DNA of 62,468 bases, from NCBI RefSeq assembly GCF_014206875.1, contig NZ_JACIJO010000003.1, forward strand, positions 1,365,852 to 1,428,319, written 5' to 3'. Each line of letters starts with the position of its first letter. Positions within the stretch are counted from its first letter, which is position 1. A program made the translations under genes and the position numbers. This stretch comes from Algoriphagus iocasae (GTDB lineage: Bacteria; Bacteroidota; Bacteroidia; Cytophagales; Cyclobacteriaceae). The notes beneath the pieces are model-generated. The model searched no databases and was not told where the DNA came from. It saw nothing but the letters and a program-made list of their open reading frames with translations. This document shows, piece by piece, positions 44,965 through 54,531 of this stretch.

Positions 44965-47063
44965 TGGCAAAGCACTGTTTCAACATACTAACATTCAATC
45001 ACCCGAGCGATTCGCTTACCTTCTATTTTTCAGATAAGGAGCAAGAGGGAACCACACGAATTTATCATTCATTAGTTCCTGATGAGGTCATTGATAAGTA
45101 TGGAGAGCAGGAGCATTACTACACATCGTTTTGCCAAGAAAAAGAAGGGTTCATTCCGGTCACTAAGCCAACTACACCAACCTTTGAGAAAATCACAACT
45201 GAAGAAGGAATTGAGAAAACCGTTCCGATTTCCAATTCCGCATTGTCTTCATCTATTCTCAAACGCTACTACAATTCATTAATCCATAACCATTTCAAAA
45301 CTAAGGGCTGTTTGGTCAAACCTAATTTTGTAAGCGATACAGAAGTTTGGTTGCCAAGCGATACACAAGACAAGGAAGGGATATACAAAACCTTTGACCG
45401 TTTTTCATTGAAGGTACAGTTCAGGACAGTTTCCAATAGCCTTGAATTGTTGGTCACATTTGAAGGCAAGTCAAAGATTTTCAAAACCCCTGTATCGGAA
45501 CTATTTGAAGAAGTACCGGTAAGGGCGTTCAATTGGGTGCTCTATGAAAAAGGACTTCACCGCTTTGATGAATTGCCGGATGAAGGAAAAAGAAATTACG
45601 ATAAGGTTTATCCTGTTTGGAATTTTGAAATCAGGGATGCTTTGCATCAGGAAACAGAAGCCCCGGACAAGACGAACAAATACAAGAAATTCAAAACGGC
45701 CATTGATAAATTTTACAGAGAGCAGCTTAATACAGCCGAGTTCAAGGCCATCATTCCGCTTTCATCTAAAGGGTTTATACCAGTTGATGAAGTCCGCATT
45801 GGTTCAATTGAAAAGTCCAGCAACAAACTCGTATTTGGAAATCAAAAGCTTCACCATGTACCGTATTATGGCATTACTGAAAATGGTCCTTTCGAGTTAA
45901 GCCCATCATCAAAGATTCATTTCTTTTTTATTCTCCATGAAGATGATAGAGAAGTAGCTACCAAGATTCACAACTACTTTAACGGCAAACTCAACGGCTT
46001 TAGGGGGCTATCAAAGTTCATTCATACACCGTATCATCCAGATAAAGAACTCGCAATCTATTTCAAGGACAGGGATAACCCTTGGCCGGAACTGTATGAC
46101 CAAATCAATAACAAGGACTTTGATACCGACATTCAGCACATAGCTATTTACATTACCCCAATCAGCAAGAATGTTCCAGTCAAATCTCAGAGGTTGGTTT
46201 ACTACAAGCTGAAAGAGCTACTATTGAAAAAAGGAGTTTCCTCTCAGGTGATAGATCCTGATAAAGTAATTACCAACGACAAGTATCATTTCAGCTTGCC
46301 AAACATCGCAATTGCCATTCTCGCAAAGCTCAATGGCACTCCTTGGAGGTTGGACACAAAGCTGAAGAATGAATTGATTGTTGGAGTTGGAGCATTCAAG
46401 CACACAGAAGTTGACATCCAATATATCGGCAGTGCTTTCAGTTTCTCCAATACAGGGAAATTTAATCGCTTTGAATGCTTTCAGAAAGACCAAACAAAAG
46501 AGTTGGCAGGTTCAATCCTAAGAGCGGTGAAAGACTATGTGAATGTAAATACAGGAATCCGAAGGCTGGTAATTCACTTCTACAAAGACATGAGTAGAGA
46601 GGAAGTAGAACCGATTGAGAACGGCCTGAAAGAATTGGAATTGAACATTCCGGTCTTTATCGTCACCATCAACAAAACGGAATCATCCGATATTGTTGCC
46701 TTTGATTTGGACTGGAAAGATTTGATGCCCGTAAGTGGCACATTCATCAAATTAGGCTACAACAGGTTTTTACTGTTCAACAATACCAGGTATTCAGCAT
46801 CGGAGTTCAATTTCAATGATGGATTTTCATTTCCGGTAAAGCTCAAAATTAATTGCTCCAATCCTGAATTGGTGGATGATTACAAAACAGTCAAAGAGCT
46901 TATCGATCAAGTGTATCAATTCAGTCGCATGTACTGGAAATCAGTAAGACAACAAAATTTGCCCGTAACAATCAAGTACCCTGAAATGGTGGCAGAAATG
47001 CTCCCCTACTTTGAAGGCAACGAGATTCCTGATTACGGAAAAGACAACCTTTGGTTCTTGTAA
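44964..47063 (+). CDS. Long prokaryotic Argonaute, probably catalytically inactive
   Basis: 699 residues. The MID/PIWI half is clear: 5'-phosphate-binding MID pattern QRLVYYKLKELLLKKGVSSQVI (about 409-430), then IAIAILAKLNGTPWRLD (about 449-465), the usual pAgo signature, then ELIVGVGAFK (about 470-480) where active enzymes have the first catalytic Asp (G-x-D). RRLVIHFYKDMSREEVE (about 530) replaces the usual HRDG, and VTIKYPEMVAEML closes the PIWI domain. The DEDX tetrad therefore looks lost. The N-terminal 400 residues could hold N/PAZ domains. The ATG lies in the hsdR stop codon, so it is translated with HsdR. A guide-binding role with an external nuclease is inferred. Confidence 0.85.
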   Translation: MAKHCFNILTFNHPSDSLTFYFSDKEQEGTTRIYHSLVPDEVIDKYGEQEHYYTSFCQEKEGFIPVTKPTTPTFEKITTEEGIEKTVPISNSALSSSILKRYYNSLIHNHFKTKGCLVKPNFVSDTEVWLPSDTQDKEGIYKTFDRFSLKVQFRTVSNSLELLVTFEGKSKIFKTPVSELFEEVPVRAFNWVLYEKGLHRFDELPDEGKRNYDKVYPVWNFEIRDALHQETEAPDKTNKYKKFKTAIDKFYREQLNTAEFKAIIPLSSKGFIPVDEVRIGSIEKSSNKLVFGNQKLHHVPYYGITENGPFELSPSSKIHFFFILHEDDREVATKIHNYFNGKLNGFRGLSKFIHTPYHPDKELAIYFKDRDNPWPELYDQINNKDFDTDIQHIAIYITPISKNVPVKSQRLVYYKLKELLLKKGVSSQVIDPDKVITNDKYHFSLPNIAIAILAKLNGTPWRLDTKLKNELIVGVGAFKHTEVDIQYIGSAFSFSNTGKFNRFECFQKDQTKELAGSILRAVKDYVNVNTGIRRLVIHFYKDMSREEVEPIENGLKELELNIPVFIVTINKTESSDIVAFDLDWKDLMPVSGTFIKLGYNRFLLFNNTRYSASEFNFNDGFSFPVKLKINCSNPELVDDYKTVKELIDQVYQFSRMYWKSVRQQNLPVTIKYPEMVAEMLPYFEGNEIPDYGKDNLWFL

Positions 47064-47473
47064 TGGACAGAATAGAAGAAATATTTAAAATTAAGGACGT
47101 AAAGCCGACTGCTGTAAGGATAGTAGTACTGCGCTACCTATTAGAACAAAAGAAAGCACAGTCTTTAAAGGACATTGAAGTTGGTCTCGATCAATCAGAC
47201 AGAAGTTCAATTTTTCGCACACTAAAAACTTTTGAAGATCATAAGGTGATCCATAGTATCGAAGATGGCTCAGGGATGACCAAGTATGCTGTATGTGTAG
47301 AAGGCTGCAATTGCGATCCAGAAGACCTTCATTATCATTTCTATTGCACTTCATGTGAAATGACTTTTTGCCTTTTAGACCACCCTATTCCTTTAGTCAA
47401 TCTACCAAATAATTTTAAAATGGCACAAGCTAACATGGTCATTAAAGGATTATGCGATAAGTGTAACCAATAA
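47063..47473 (+). CDS. Fur-family transcriptional regulator
   Basis: 136 residues from the ATG at 47063, which overlaps the Argonaute stop (TAATG). An alternative start at 47051 would lie inside it. Winged helix with QSLKDIEVGLDQSDRSSIFRTLKTFEDHKVIHSI, dimerisation part with DLHYHFYCTSCEMTFCLLDH (metal ligands) and the C-terminal CDKC zinc pair. Short for the family, as in Zur/Fur-like proteins of metal islands. It may serve the metal genes downstream, or the defence operon; the overlap favours co-expression with the latter. Confidence 0.85.
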   Translation: MDRIEEIFKIKDVKPTAVRIVVLRYLLEQKKAQSLKDIEVGLDQSDRSSIFRTLKTFEDHKVIHSIEDGSGMTKYAVCVEGCNCDPEDLHYHFYCTSCEMTFCLLDHPIPLVNLPNNFKMAQANMVIKGLCDKCNQ

Positions 47474-47518
47474 CCTTTGCAATCGGGTTGCACTATCGCT
47501 TCATTATCTTTGTGACCA

Positions 47519-47848
47519 ATGAAGTATTTATCTTTGATATTCGCCACGTTTACGCTGATGCTCTCCACAGTCCCTATTGAGGGAGCTTGTCGTAGTAACT
47601 CGTATGATGGTGTTTACAACTACTCAAATACAGAATCTAGTCAGCAGGAGAGCGGAAATCAGGATAACGAAAATTGCCCCCCACTCTGTCGTTGTCAATG
47701 TAGTCATGTACATGCAATCTCTTTTGGAAACAATAGGGTAATTATCAATCTGGTATTTGCGGATAATAATAAGTTGCCCAGAAACTACAACAATGGTATT
47801 TCTTTTAATTTAATAAATGCCGTTTGGCATCCCCCAAAGTTTTCCTAA
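47519..47848 (+). CDS. Small secreted DUF6660-like protein before CzcA
   Basis: 109 residues with signal peptide (MKYLSLIFATFTLMLSTVPIEGAC). The cysteine/histidine-rich segment ENCPPLCRCQCSHVHAISF and the spacing ahead of a CzcA gene fit the small protein family (I believe DUF6660) found next to RND heavy-metal pumps in Bacteroidota. It may bind metal in the periplasm. The 188-base gap to czcA holds one hairpin. Confidence 0.65.
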   Translation: MKYLSLIFATFTLMLSTVPIEGACRSNSYDGVYNYSNTESSQQESGNQDNENCPPLCRCQCSHVHAISFGNNRVIINLVFADNNKLPRNYNNGISFNLINAVWHPPKFS

Positions 47849-47930
47849 AAGGTTATTGCTTACTTATTCACGGGCATTAACACCTGTGTTTTTAAAGTCA
47901 CGTCAGTGTTATTCAATAACCACCATCCCG

Positions 47931-47954
47931 CCTACTGTCCAATAGAACAGTAGG
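47931..47954. other. Hairpin ahead of czcA
   Basis: CCTACTGT / ACAGTAGG arms with the loop CCAATAGA, 81 bases before czcA. There is no T-run, so it is not a clear terminator; it may be a regulator site or an RNA structure in the leader. Confidence 0.5.
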
Positions 47955-48035
47955 GCTTGTATTTCCAAATCAACATGTTTAAAAGTCATAAACATCAGGA
48001 CTTCTTTATCAAGAGATCCTGATAAAAGTAAAGCT

Positions 48036-51000
48036 ATGATTAATCAAATAATTTCGTTTTCAATAAAAAACAAGCTTATTATTGGCCTCCTCACGCTGGC
48101 GCTCATTGGAGTGGGTATATACTCCATGTCCACCGTCAATCTGGGCTCTGTACCCGACATTACCAATAATCAGGTGCAGGTAATTACTGTATCAGAAAAC
48201 CTGGCCACTGAGGATATCGAACAGTTCGTTACTTACCCTGTGGAGCTGGCCATGGGCAACCTGCCGGGAGTAGATGAAATCCGTTCTGTTTCGAGGTTCG
48301 GCCTCTCTGTCGTTACCATTGTTTTTGAAGACGATATGGGTACCTATCTGCCCCGCCAACTGGTACAGGAAAAACTGATCGAATTAAAAGAGACCATACC
48401 TGAGAAATTTGGAAGCCCATCAATGGGTCCCATTTCTACCGGTTTAGGCCAAATTTATGAATACACCATTGAACCACAAGAGGGTTATGACTCGATGTAT
48501 TCACCTATGGAGTTGCGCACGATCCAAGAATGGATTGTAAAACGGCAATTAACTTTGCTTGAAGGTGTGGTTGAGGTGAATTCTTTCGGTGGCTATATTA
48601 AGCAATATGAAGTGGCCATTAACCCGGATAAACTCAATGCACAGAATGTGAGCATCTCTCAAGTATATGAGGCTCTGGCCAGAAACAATGTTAATACCGG
48701 TGGGGCTTACATTGAGAAGAACAGGATGTCTAATTTCATCCGTGGAGAAGGCTTGGTGCGCTCTCTGGATGATATCCGAAAAATCGTCATAAAAACAGAA
48801 AATGGGATCCCGGTTACGGTAGGTGATGTAGCCTCTAAAGTACACTTCGGCAGCCAGGTGCGATATGGGGCTTTCACACAGGATGGAAAAGAAGCTGTTG
48901 GCGGCATTATTATGATGCTAAAAGGCTCCAATCCCAATGCAGTCATTCAGAATGTAAAAGAGCGTATGGAAGAGATAGAAAAATCTCTTCCGGAGGGATT
49001 AGCGATCAATACGATAATTGATCGTAGTGATTTAATTTCCAGGACTACCGATACTGTAAAAACCAATCTTATAGAAGGGGCGCTGATTGTCATTTTCGCC
49101 CTGGTGATTCTGTTGGGTAGCCTTCGTGGCGGTATTATCACTGCGACTACCATTCCGCTTTCCCTACTGTTTGCCTTCATTTTAATGAAGCAGTTCAATG
49201 TGTGGGCCAACCTGATGAGCCTTGGGGCCATTGATTTTGGGATCATCATTGACGGGGCGGTGATCATTATAGAGGGCACAGTGTATGAAATCCAAAAGCG
49301 CATCCGGTCAGGGAAAATCAAATTCAACCAGGGCGTAATGGATGAGGTTGCTTATGATGCGGGCAGTACAATGATGAGTTCGGCCTTTTTCGGACAGATT
49401 ATCATCCTCATTGTATTTACCCCCATCTTATTCCTTACCGGGGTGGAAGGTAAGATGTTTCAGCCGATGGCCTATACATTTGGCTTTGCCATGATTGGTG
49501 CCATTTTCCTTTGTCTGACGTATGTACCGATGATGTCGGCCTTGTTTATGAAACCTGTTCAAAACAAAAAGAACTGGTTTGGACGATTTGAACGCTGGCT
49601 GGAAAAGGTTAGTGATAAAATAATAGATGGCATTCAATGGGTTTATTTGCCTTTGCTAAAAGGTGCGCTGCGTTTTAAAGCAATTGTGATCACCGTAGCT
49701 ATTGTGCTACTAGTAGCAGCCGGTTTCATTTTTTCACGTATGGGAGGGGAGTTTGTGCCACAGCTTGATGAAGGAGATATCGCGATGCAGGCACTCATCA
49801 GGCCCGGAAGTTCCCTAAGTGAGTCTAAAGAGGTATCAATCAAGATTGAGAACCTGTTGCTGGAAAGTTTTCCCGAAATAAAAACAGTAACTGCCAGAAT
49901 TGGGGTGGCCGATATCCCTACGGACCCCATGCCGATGGATATAGCCGATATGTACCTCATATTGGAAAAAGATAAAGATAAATGGGTTTCAGTTGAAACC
50001 AAGGACGAGCTAATTGAGCAAATCAAGGAAAAGCTGGAAACCAATCTGACCGGGGTTAACCTGGTATTTACCCAGCCGGTAGAGCTGCGTTTTAATGAGT
50101 TGCTTGAAGGGGTACGGGAGGACATTGCCGTAAAACTCTATGGCGAAGACCTGGAAGTGCTTGCCGCAAAAGTGCAGGAAATGGCGGATATAATTTCTAC
50201 CGTGCCAGGAGCCGGTGATGTAAACCCAGAACGTACATCAGGACTTCCCCAAATGACCGTTCGTTACAATCGGGATAAAATTGCCCAATATGGATTGGAC
50301 ATTCAAAAGATCAATGAGTATGTGAGTTCAGCCTTTGCAGGTGGTGTGGCCGGGGTGATTTTTGAAGGTGAAAAAAGATTTGATCTGGTCATCCGCTTTG
50401 ATGAGGCGCACCGGAAAAGTATTGATGACCTGCGCACACTCTACATTGATCTACCCGATGGTACCCAAGTTCCGATAAAAGAAGTGGCCGACATTAGCTA
50501 TGTGCCTGGCCCCATGCAAATCTCCAGAGACAACACGTATAGACGTACTTATGTGGGAGTCAATACAAGAGGTCGTGATGTGGAATCAGTAGTAAACGAC
50601 ATTCAGAAAAAACTGGATGCACAACTAGACTTGCCTCCGGGTTATTATATTTCCTACGGTGGGGAGTTTGAAAATCTGGAAAGGGCTAAAAGCAGATTAG
50701 CAATTGTTGTACCCATTGCTCTCTTTCTCATCTTTGTTCTGCTCTACTTCGCCCTGAAATCATTTTCTCAATCCATTATGATCTATATAGCTATTCCACT
50801 GGCAGCTATTGGGGGAGTATTTGCACTATGGGTTAGAGATATGCCATTTAGTATTTCAGCGGGAGTTGGTTTTATTGTGCTTTTTGGTGTAGCTGTCCTG
50901 AACGGTTTGGTATTGATCAACCGATTTAATTCCCTAAAAGAGGAAGGAGTCACCAGCATCAGAGACCGCATTTTTACAGGAACTAAAGAACGGATCAGGC

Positions 51001-52448
51001 CTATTATGCTTACCGCAACCACGGATATTCTTGGATTTATGCCCATGGCGTTTTCAGCATCTGCCGGAGCAGAAGTGCAGCGGCCTTTGGCTACTGTGGT
51101 AATTGGTGGTATGCTTACTGCCACCTTGCTTACGCTGGTAGTGCTCCCAGTGCTATACACTCTTGTAGAAGGAAGAAGTGACAGAAGAAAAAGCCTGAAA
51201 GCACCGAATGCTAATGTGATCATTGCCCTGATCGTTTGTGGTGGACTGGTTGGTTTACCGGCTGTGGCAAATGCACAGCAGCAGGGACAGGAGAAAGACA
51301 GCCTACCTACGATCACATTAGAACAGGCCAGAAAGCGGGCTGTAGAAAGTTATCCTAAAATTCAATCGGCACGTCTGGAAATTGAAAGCCAGCAGGCTCT
51401 CAAGAAAACAGCTTGGGACTTAGGGAATACCCAAATATTTACTGGTAAAGAGGAAGTGGGCAATGGATCGGATGGTGTCTACACACAATTTGGCATCCAG
51501 CAGCAGCAGATTGATGTGTTCGGTATAGCACCACGTTTGAAATTGCAAAAGGAACGGGTGGCATTGGCAGAAGCCGCTCTGGATTTGTCTGTAATAGAAC
51601 TGGAAAGGGAAGTAAGTCAGGCCTGGGCGCAGGTATATGCTTCAAAGAATAATTACCAGGTGTATGAGCAGTTGGATTCGGTTTTTACCGATATTGAAAG
51701 AGCCGCACGAATCCGCTTAGAAACAGAAGCCACTTCCAAGCTGGAATATTTGGCTACTTCCAACCAGGCCAATCAGGTACAGATACAGAAGGAGCAGGCG
51801 TACAGAGATTATCTCAGCGCCTTGCAGCGGCTCAACCTTTGGTTTGCCAATGATACCCTCTTTACCGTGCCGGATATCCCGGCCACTCACTTGGATGAAC
51901 CGCTGAATTATGTAGCCGATTCCCTAATGAACCATCCTATTTTGAATGTTTCAAAACAACAGGTAGATGTAGCGGATGCGACCATAAAAGAAAGGCGTTC
52001 GCAGTTTTTTCCACAGTTGCAAGGCCAATATGGACGACAACAAGTTGATGGGCAATCAGGATTTTATCAGTACCAAATTGGTATTCGGATCCCTTTGTTT
52101 TTTGGGCCTGAGCTTGGCAGAACACAATCGGCCAAAATACAGCGGGATATTGCAGGACAAAACCTGCGACAAAACCAGTTGGAGTTGAATGCAGCTTATC
52201 AGGAAATGAAAGAGCAGTATCTGAAATGGCTTTATTCATGGAACTACTACAGGGATGAAGCACTACCCCTGGCGCAGGAACAACGAGCCGGAGCTATTTT
52301 GGCTTATCGGGAAGGGGCCATTGACTATGTGACTTTTCTGCAAAACATCAGGGATGCCATTCGCATAGAGGTGGACTCATGGAATGCCTTCGGCAACTAC
52401 CTGAATAGCCGCTACCAACTGGAATACTATTTAAAAACATCAAATTAA
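48036..52448 (+). CDS. czcA: CusA/CzcA heavy-metal RND pump fused to a TolC-like domain
   Basis: 1470 residues, against about 1040 for plain CzcA. Residues about 1-1040 form the RND proton/metal antiporter with IISFSIKNKLIIGLLTLALIGVGIYSM at the start, and the HME-RND signature GAIDFGIIIDGAVIIIEGTV (about 395-415). Then comes a second hydrophobic segment (NANVIIALIVCGGLVGLPAVANAQ, about 1060-1083) like an internal signal, and a TolC/OEP domain to the end (TLEQARKRAVESYPKIQSARLEI.., QLQGQYGRQQVDG..YQIGIRIPLFFGPEL). So inner pump and outer channel come from one gene. It exports divalent metals such as Co, Zn, Cd or Cu/Ag; the metal is not determinable. Confidence 0.95.
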   Translation: MINQIISFSIKNKLIIGLLTLALIGVGIYSMSTVNLGSVPDITNNQVQVITVSENLATEDIEQFVTYPVELAMGNLPGVDEIRSVSRFGLSVVTIVFEDDMGTYLPRQLVQEKLIELKETIPEKFGSPSMGPISTGLGQIYEYTIEPQEGYDSMYSPMELRTIQEWIVKRQLTLLEGVVEVNSFGGYIKQYEVAINPDKLNAQNVSISQVYEALARNNVNTGGAYIEKNRMSNFIRGEGLVRSLDDIRKIVIKTENGIPVTVGDVASKVHFGSQVRYGAFTQDGKEAVGGIIMMLKGSNPNAVIQNVKERMEEIEKSLPEGLAINTIIDRSDLISRTTDTVKTNLIEGALIVIFALVILLGSLRGGIITATTIPLSLLFAFILMKQFNVWANLMSLGAIDFGIIIDGAVIIIEGTVYEIQKRIRSGKIKFNQGVMDEVAYDAGSTMMSSAFFGQIIILIVFTPILFLTGVEGKMFQPMAYTFGFAMIGAIFLCLTYVPMMSALFMKPVQNKKNWFGRFERWLEKVSDKIIDGIQWVYLPLLKGALRFKAIVITVAIVLLVAAGFIFSRMGGEFVPQLDEGDIAMQALIRPGSSLSESKEVSIKIENLLLESFPEIKTVTARIGVADIPTDPMPMDIADMYLILEKDKDKWVSVETKDELIEQIKEKLETNLTGVNLVFTQPVELRFNELLEGVREDIAVKLYGEDLEVLAAKVQEMADIISTVPGAGDVNPERTSGLPQMTVRYNRDKIAQYGLDIQKINEYVSSAFAGGVAGVIFEGEKRFDLVIRFDEAHRKSIDDLRTLYIDLPDGTQVPIKEVADISYVPGPMQISRDNTYRRTYVGVNTRGRDVESVVNDIQKKLDAQLDLPPGYYISYGGEFENLERAKSRLAIVVPIALFLIFVLLYFALKSFSQSIMIYIAIPLAAIGGVFALWVRDMPFSISAGVGFIVLFGVAVLNGLVLINRFNSLKEEGVTSIRDRIFTGTKERIRPIMLTATTDILGFMPMAFSASAGAEVQRPLATVVIGGMLTATLLTLVVLPVLYTLVEGRSDRRKSLKAPNANVIIALIVCGGLVGLPAVANAQQQGQEKDSLPTITLEQARKRAVESYPKIQSARLEIESQQALKKTAWDLGNTQIFTGKEEVGNGSDGVYTQFGIQQQQIDVFGIAPRLKLQKERVALAEAALDLSVIELEREVSQAWAQVYASKNNYQVYEQLDSVFTDIERAARIRLETEATSKLEYLATSNQANQVQIQKEQAYRDYLSALQRLNLWFANDTLFTVPDIPATHLDEPLNYVADSLMNHPILNVSKQQVDVADATIKERRSQFFPQLQGQYGRQQVDGQSGFYQYQIGIRIPLFFGPELGRTQSAKIQRDIAGQNLRQNQLELNAAYQEMKEQYLKWLYSWNYYRDEALPLAQEQRAGAILAYREGAIDYVTFLQNIRDAIRIEVDSWNAFGNYLNSRYQLEYYLKTSN

Positions 52449-52496
52449 GCATTTAATAAAACCTGAATGGATAATCAGATTAAAAATATAAACACA

Positions 52497-53729
52497 ATGA
52501 AAAAGCAAATCATATATATACTGGCATTGGTACTGATGGTATCGGTATTTACGGGCTGCGATAACAACTCGGCTGATAACTCAGGTGATGCCTCTCACGA
52601 AGAACACAGTGAGGGCGAGGCTGGGCACGAGGGTGAAGAAGGAACTAATGAAGAAGGGATGGCTGAGCTTCACCTTTCGGATCTCAAGTTTGAAAGCCTG
52701 GGCATCAAAATTGACACACTACCCATTCGCTCACTATCGGGCGTGGTAGAAGCAAATGGCCAGTTAGAAGTGCCACCTCAGCATGAAGCAACCGTTACAG
52801 CTATTCTGGGAGCCAACGTAACCTCCATCAAAGTGATAGAGGGAGACCAGGTTAGCAGAGGGCAGGTATTGGCCTATATTTCTCATCCCAACCTGACCAG
52901 GTTACAGACTGACTATGTAAGGGCTTATAGCCAATTACAGTTTCTGGAAAAAGAAAACCAGCGGCAGAAAAGGCTCTATGAAGAAGAGGTAGGTTCCGGA
53001 AAAACTTATCAGCAAATTCAGGCGGACTACCAGGCCATGAAAGGTGAGGTAAAAGGCTATGAAGCCCAATTGAAGCAGCTAAGCCTGAATGTGGAGAAGA
53101 TACGGAGTGGGGAAATCTATGGGTACGTACCTGTAGTCAGTCCCATCCATGGATTCATACAAAAAGTCAAGGTTCAGATTGGTCAATATGTAGACCCTCA
53201 GACCAAGATGTTTATGATTGTCAATACCGACCACATTCATGCCGACCTGATGGTGTTTGAAAAGGATATTTATAAAGTAAAGGTAGGACAAAAAGTGTCC
53301 TTTACTGTGGAGTCTGTTCCGGGAAATACGCTGACTGCCAAAATCTATTCGGTAGGCAAACAATTTGAACAAAACCCGAAAGCGGTGCATGTACACGCAG
53401 AGATAGATCAAAAAGAAGATTTTTTGATCCCGGGGATGTATATCAATGGTAAAATAAGAACGGGTGATAATCAGGTAAAAGCCTTGCCGGAAAGTGCCAT
53501 CATAGAAGAAGAAGGCAAGCCTTATATTTTTATGGCGGAAGCGCATGAAGAAGATGGCAAAACCGAATGGGCGTTTAAAGCCATAGAAGTACGAACAGGT
53601 ATCACAGAAGACGGATGGGTAGAAATTAAATTGTTAGAGCCACTTCCTGAGGGCACAAAAGTAGCCTGGAACAACGCTTATTACCTAATTTCTGAAATGA
53701 AAAAAGGGGAGACTGGTGACGATGATTAA
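52497..53729 (+). CDS. czcB: RND periplasmic adaptor lipoprotein (CzcB-like)
   Basis: 410 residues from the ATG at 52497, which starts the lipoprotein signal MKKQIIYILALVLMVSVFTGC. Followed by a His/Glu-rich metal-binding stretch (SHEEHSEGEAGHEGEEG). Membrane-fusion-protein core: VVEANGQLEVPPQHEATV lipoyl half, helical hairpin about 130-195, and beta-barrel part VVSPIHGFIQKVKVQIGQYV. It links the pump of the previous gene to the outer membrane. It ends 10 bases before the next gene's likely ATG. Confidence 0.93.
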   Translation: MKKQIIYILALVLMVSVFTGCDNNSADNSGDASHEEHSEGEAGHEGEEGTNEEGMAELHLSDLKFESLGIKIDTLPIRSLSGVVEANGQLEVPPQHEATVTAILGANVTSIKVIEGDQVSRGQVLAYISHPNLTRLQTDYVRAYSQLQFLEKENQRQKRLYEEEVGSGKTYQQIQADYQAMKGEVKGYEAQLKQLSLNVEKIRSGEIYGYVPVVSPIHGFIQKVKVQIGQYVDPQTKMFMIVNTDHIHADLMVFEKDIYKVKVGQKVSFTVESVPGNTLTAKIYSVGKQFEQNPKAVHVHAEIDQKEDFLIPGMYINGKIRTGDNQVKALPESAIIEEEGKPYIFMAEAHEEDGKTEWAFKAIEVRTGITEDGWVEIKLLEPLPEGTKVAWNNAYYLISEMKKGETGDDD

Positions 53730-53739
53730 AGATAGAAGT

Positions 53740-54531
53740 ATGAAAAAAACAATATTCAAAATATCGAGAATGGACTGCTCCTCTGAGGAACAGTTAATTC
53801 GTATGAAATTGGAGTCGTTTTCCAATATAAAACACCTTGAATTTGACATACCTTCCCGTCAACTTGGAATTTACCACATTGGTGACATAGATCAAATTCA
53901 TCAGGCTATCAGCGAGTTGAACCTAAACGATAAATTGGAAAACACAGAAGACGCTGATTTGCCTTCAGTTGTTGACGAATCGCATCAAAGGAAAATACTA
54001 TGGTGGGTATTGGGCATCAATTTCGGCTTCTTTGTAGTAGAAATGACTACCGGATGGATATCCCGCTCTATGGGTCTGGTGGCTGACTCGCTGGATATGC
54101 TGGCAGATTCCATCGTCTACGGCCTGAGCTTATTTGCTGTCGGTGCAGCTATTTCTCGTAAGAAGAAAGTAGCCAAAATCAGTGGCTATTTTCAGATGGG
54201 ATTGGCTCTGTTAGGTTTTTCAGAAGTTTTGCGCAGGTTTTTCAGCGAAAGCGAAACACCGCTGTTTCAATGGATGATCATCATTTCGGTACTTGCCTTA
54301 ATTGGTAACTTGGTCTCGCTTTGGCTGATCAACAAGGCTAAAAGTGATGAAGCTCACATGCAGGCCAGCGCGATATTTACATCTAATGATATTATAGTGA
54401 ATGGAGGGGTAATACTAGCTGGGATTCTGGTTTATTTTCTAAAAAGTAAATGGCCGGATCTGGTTGTTGGTGGTGTTGTTTTCTCCTTTGTTATGCGTGG
54501 TGCTTTTCGAATATTGAAATTGGCAAAATGA
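53740..54531 (+). CDS. CDF-like cation transporter with N-terminal HMA-like domain
   Basis: About 263 residues from ATG 53740 (an upstream in-frame start at 53716 overlaps czcB). Residues about 1-70 look like a degenerate HMA fold (ISRMDCSSEEQLIRMKLESFSNIKHLEFD). Membrane part from about 85 with four to five helices, including GLVADSLDMLADSIVYGLSLFAVG, the CDF metal-site region (DxxxD). The usual C-terminal cytoplasmic CDF domain is missing. It is likely a divalent cation exporter linked to czcAB. Confidence 0.75.
   Translation: MKKTIFKISRMDCSSEEQLIRMKLESFSNIKHLEFDIPSRQLGIYHIGDIDQIHQAISELNLNDKLENTEDADLPSVVDESHQRKILWWVLGINFGFFVVEMTTGWISRSMGLVADSLDMLADSIVYGLSLFAVGAAISRKKKVAKISGYFQMGLALLGFSEVLRRFFSESETPLFQWMIIISVLALIGNLVSLWLINKAKSDEAHMQASAIFTSNDIIVNGGVILAGILVYFLKSKWPDLVVGGVVFSFVMRGAFRILKLAK

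Noticed and set aside
44964..47063. A second restriction or helicase protein downstream of hsdR.
   Set aside because: The MID/PIWI signatures (YYKLK..SQVI, AKLNGTPW) identify it as an Argonaute; no helicase motifs are present.
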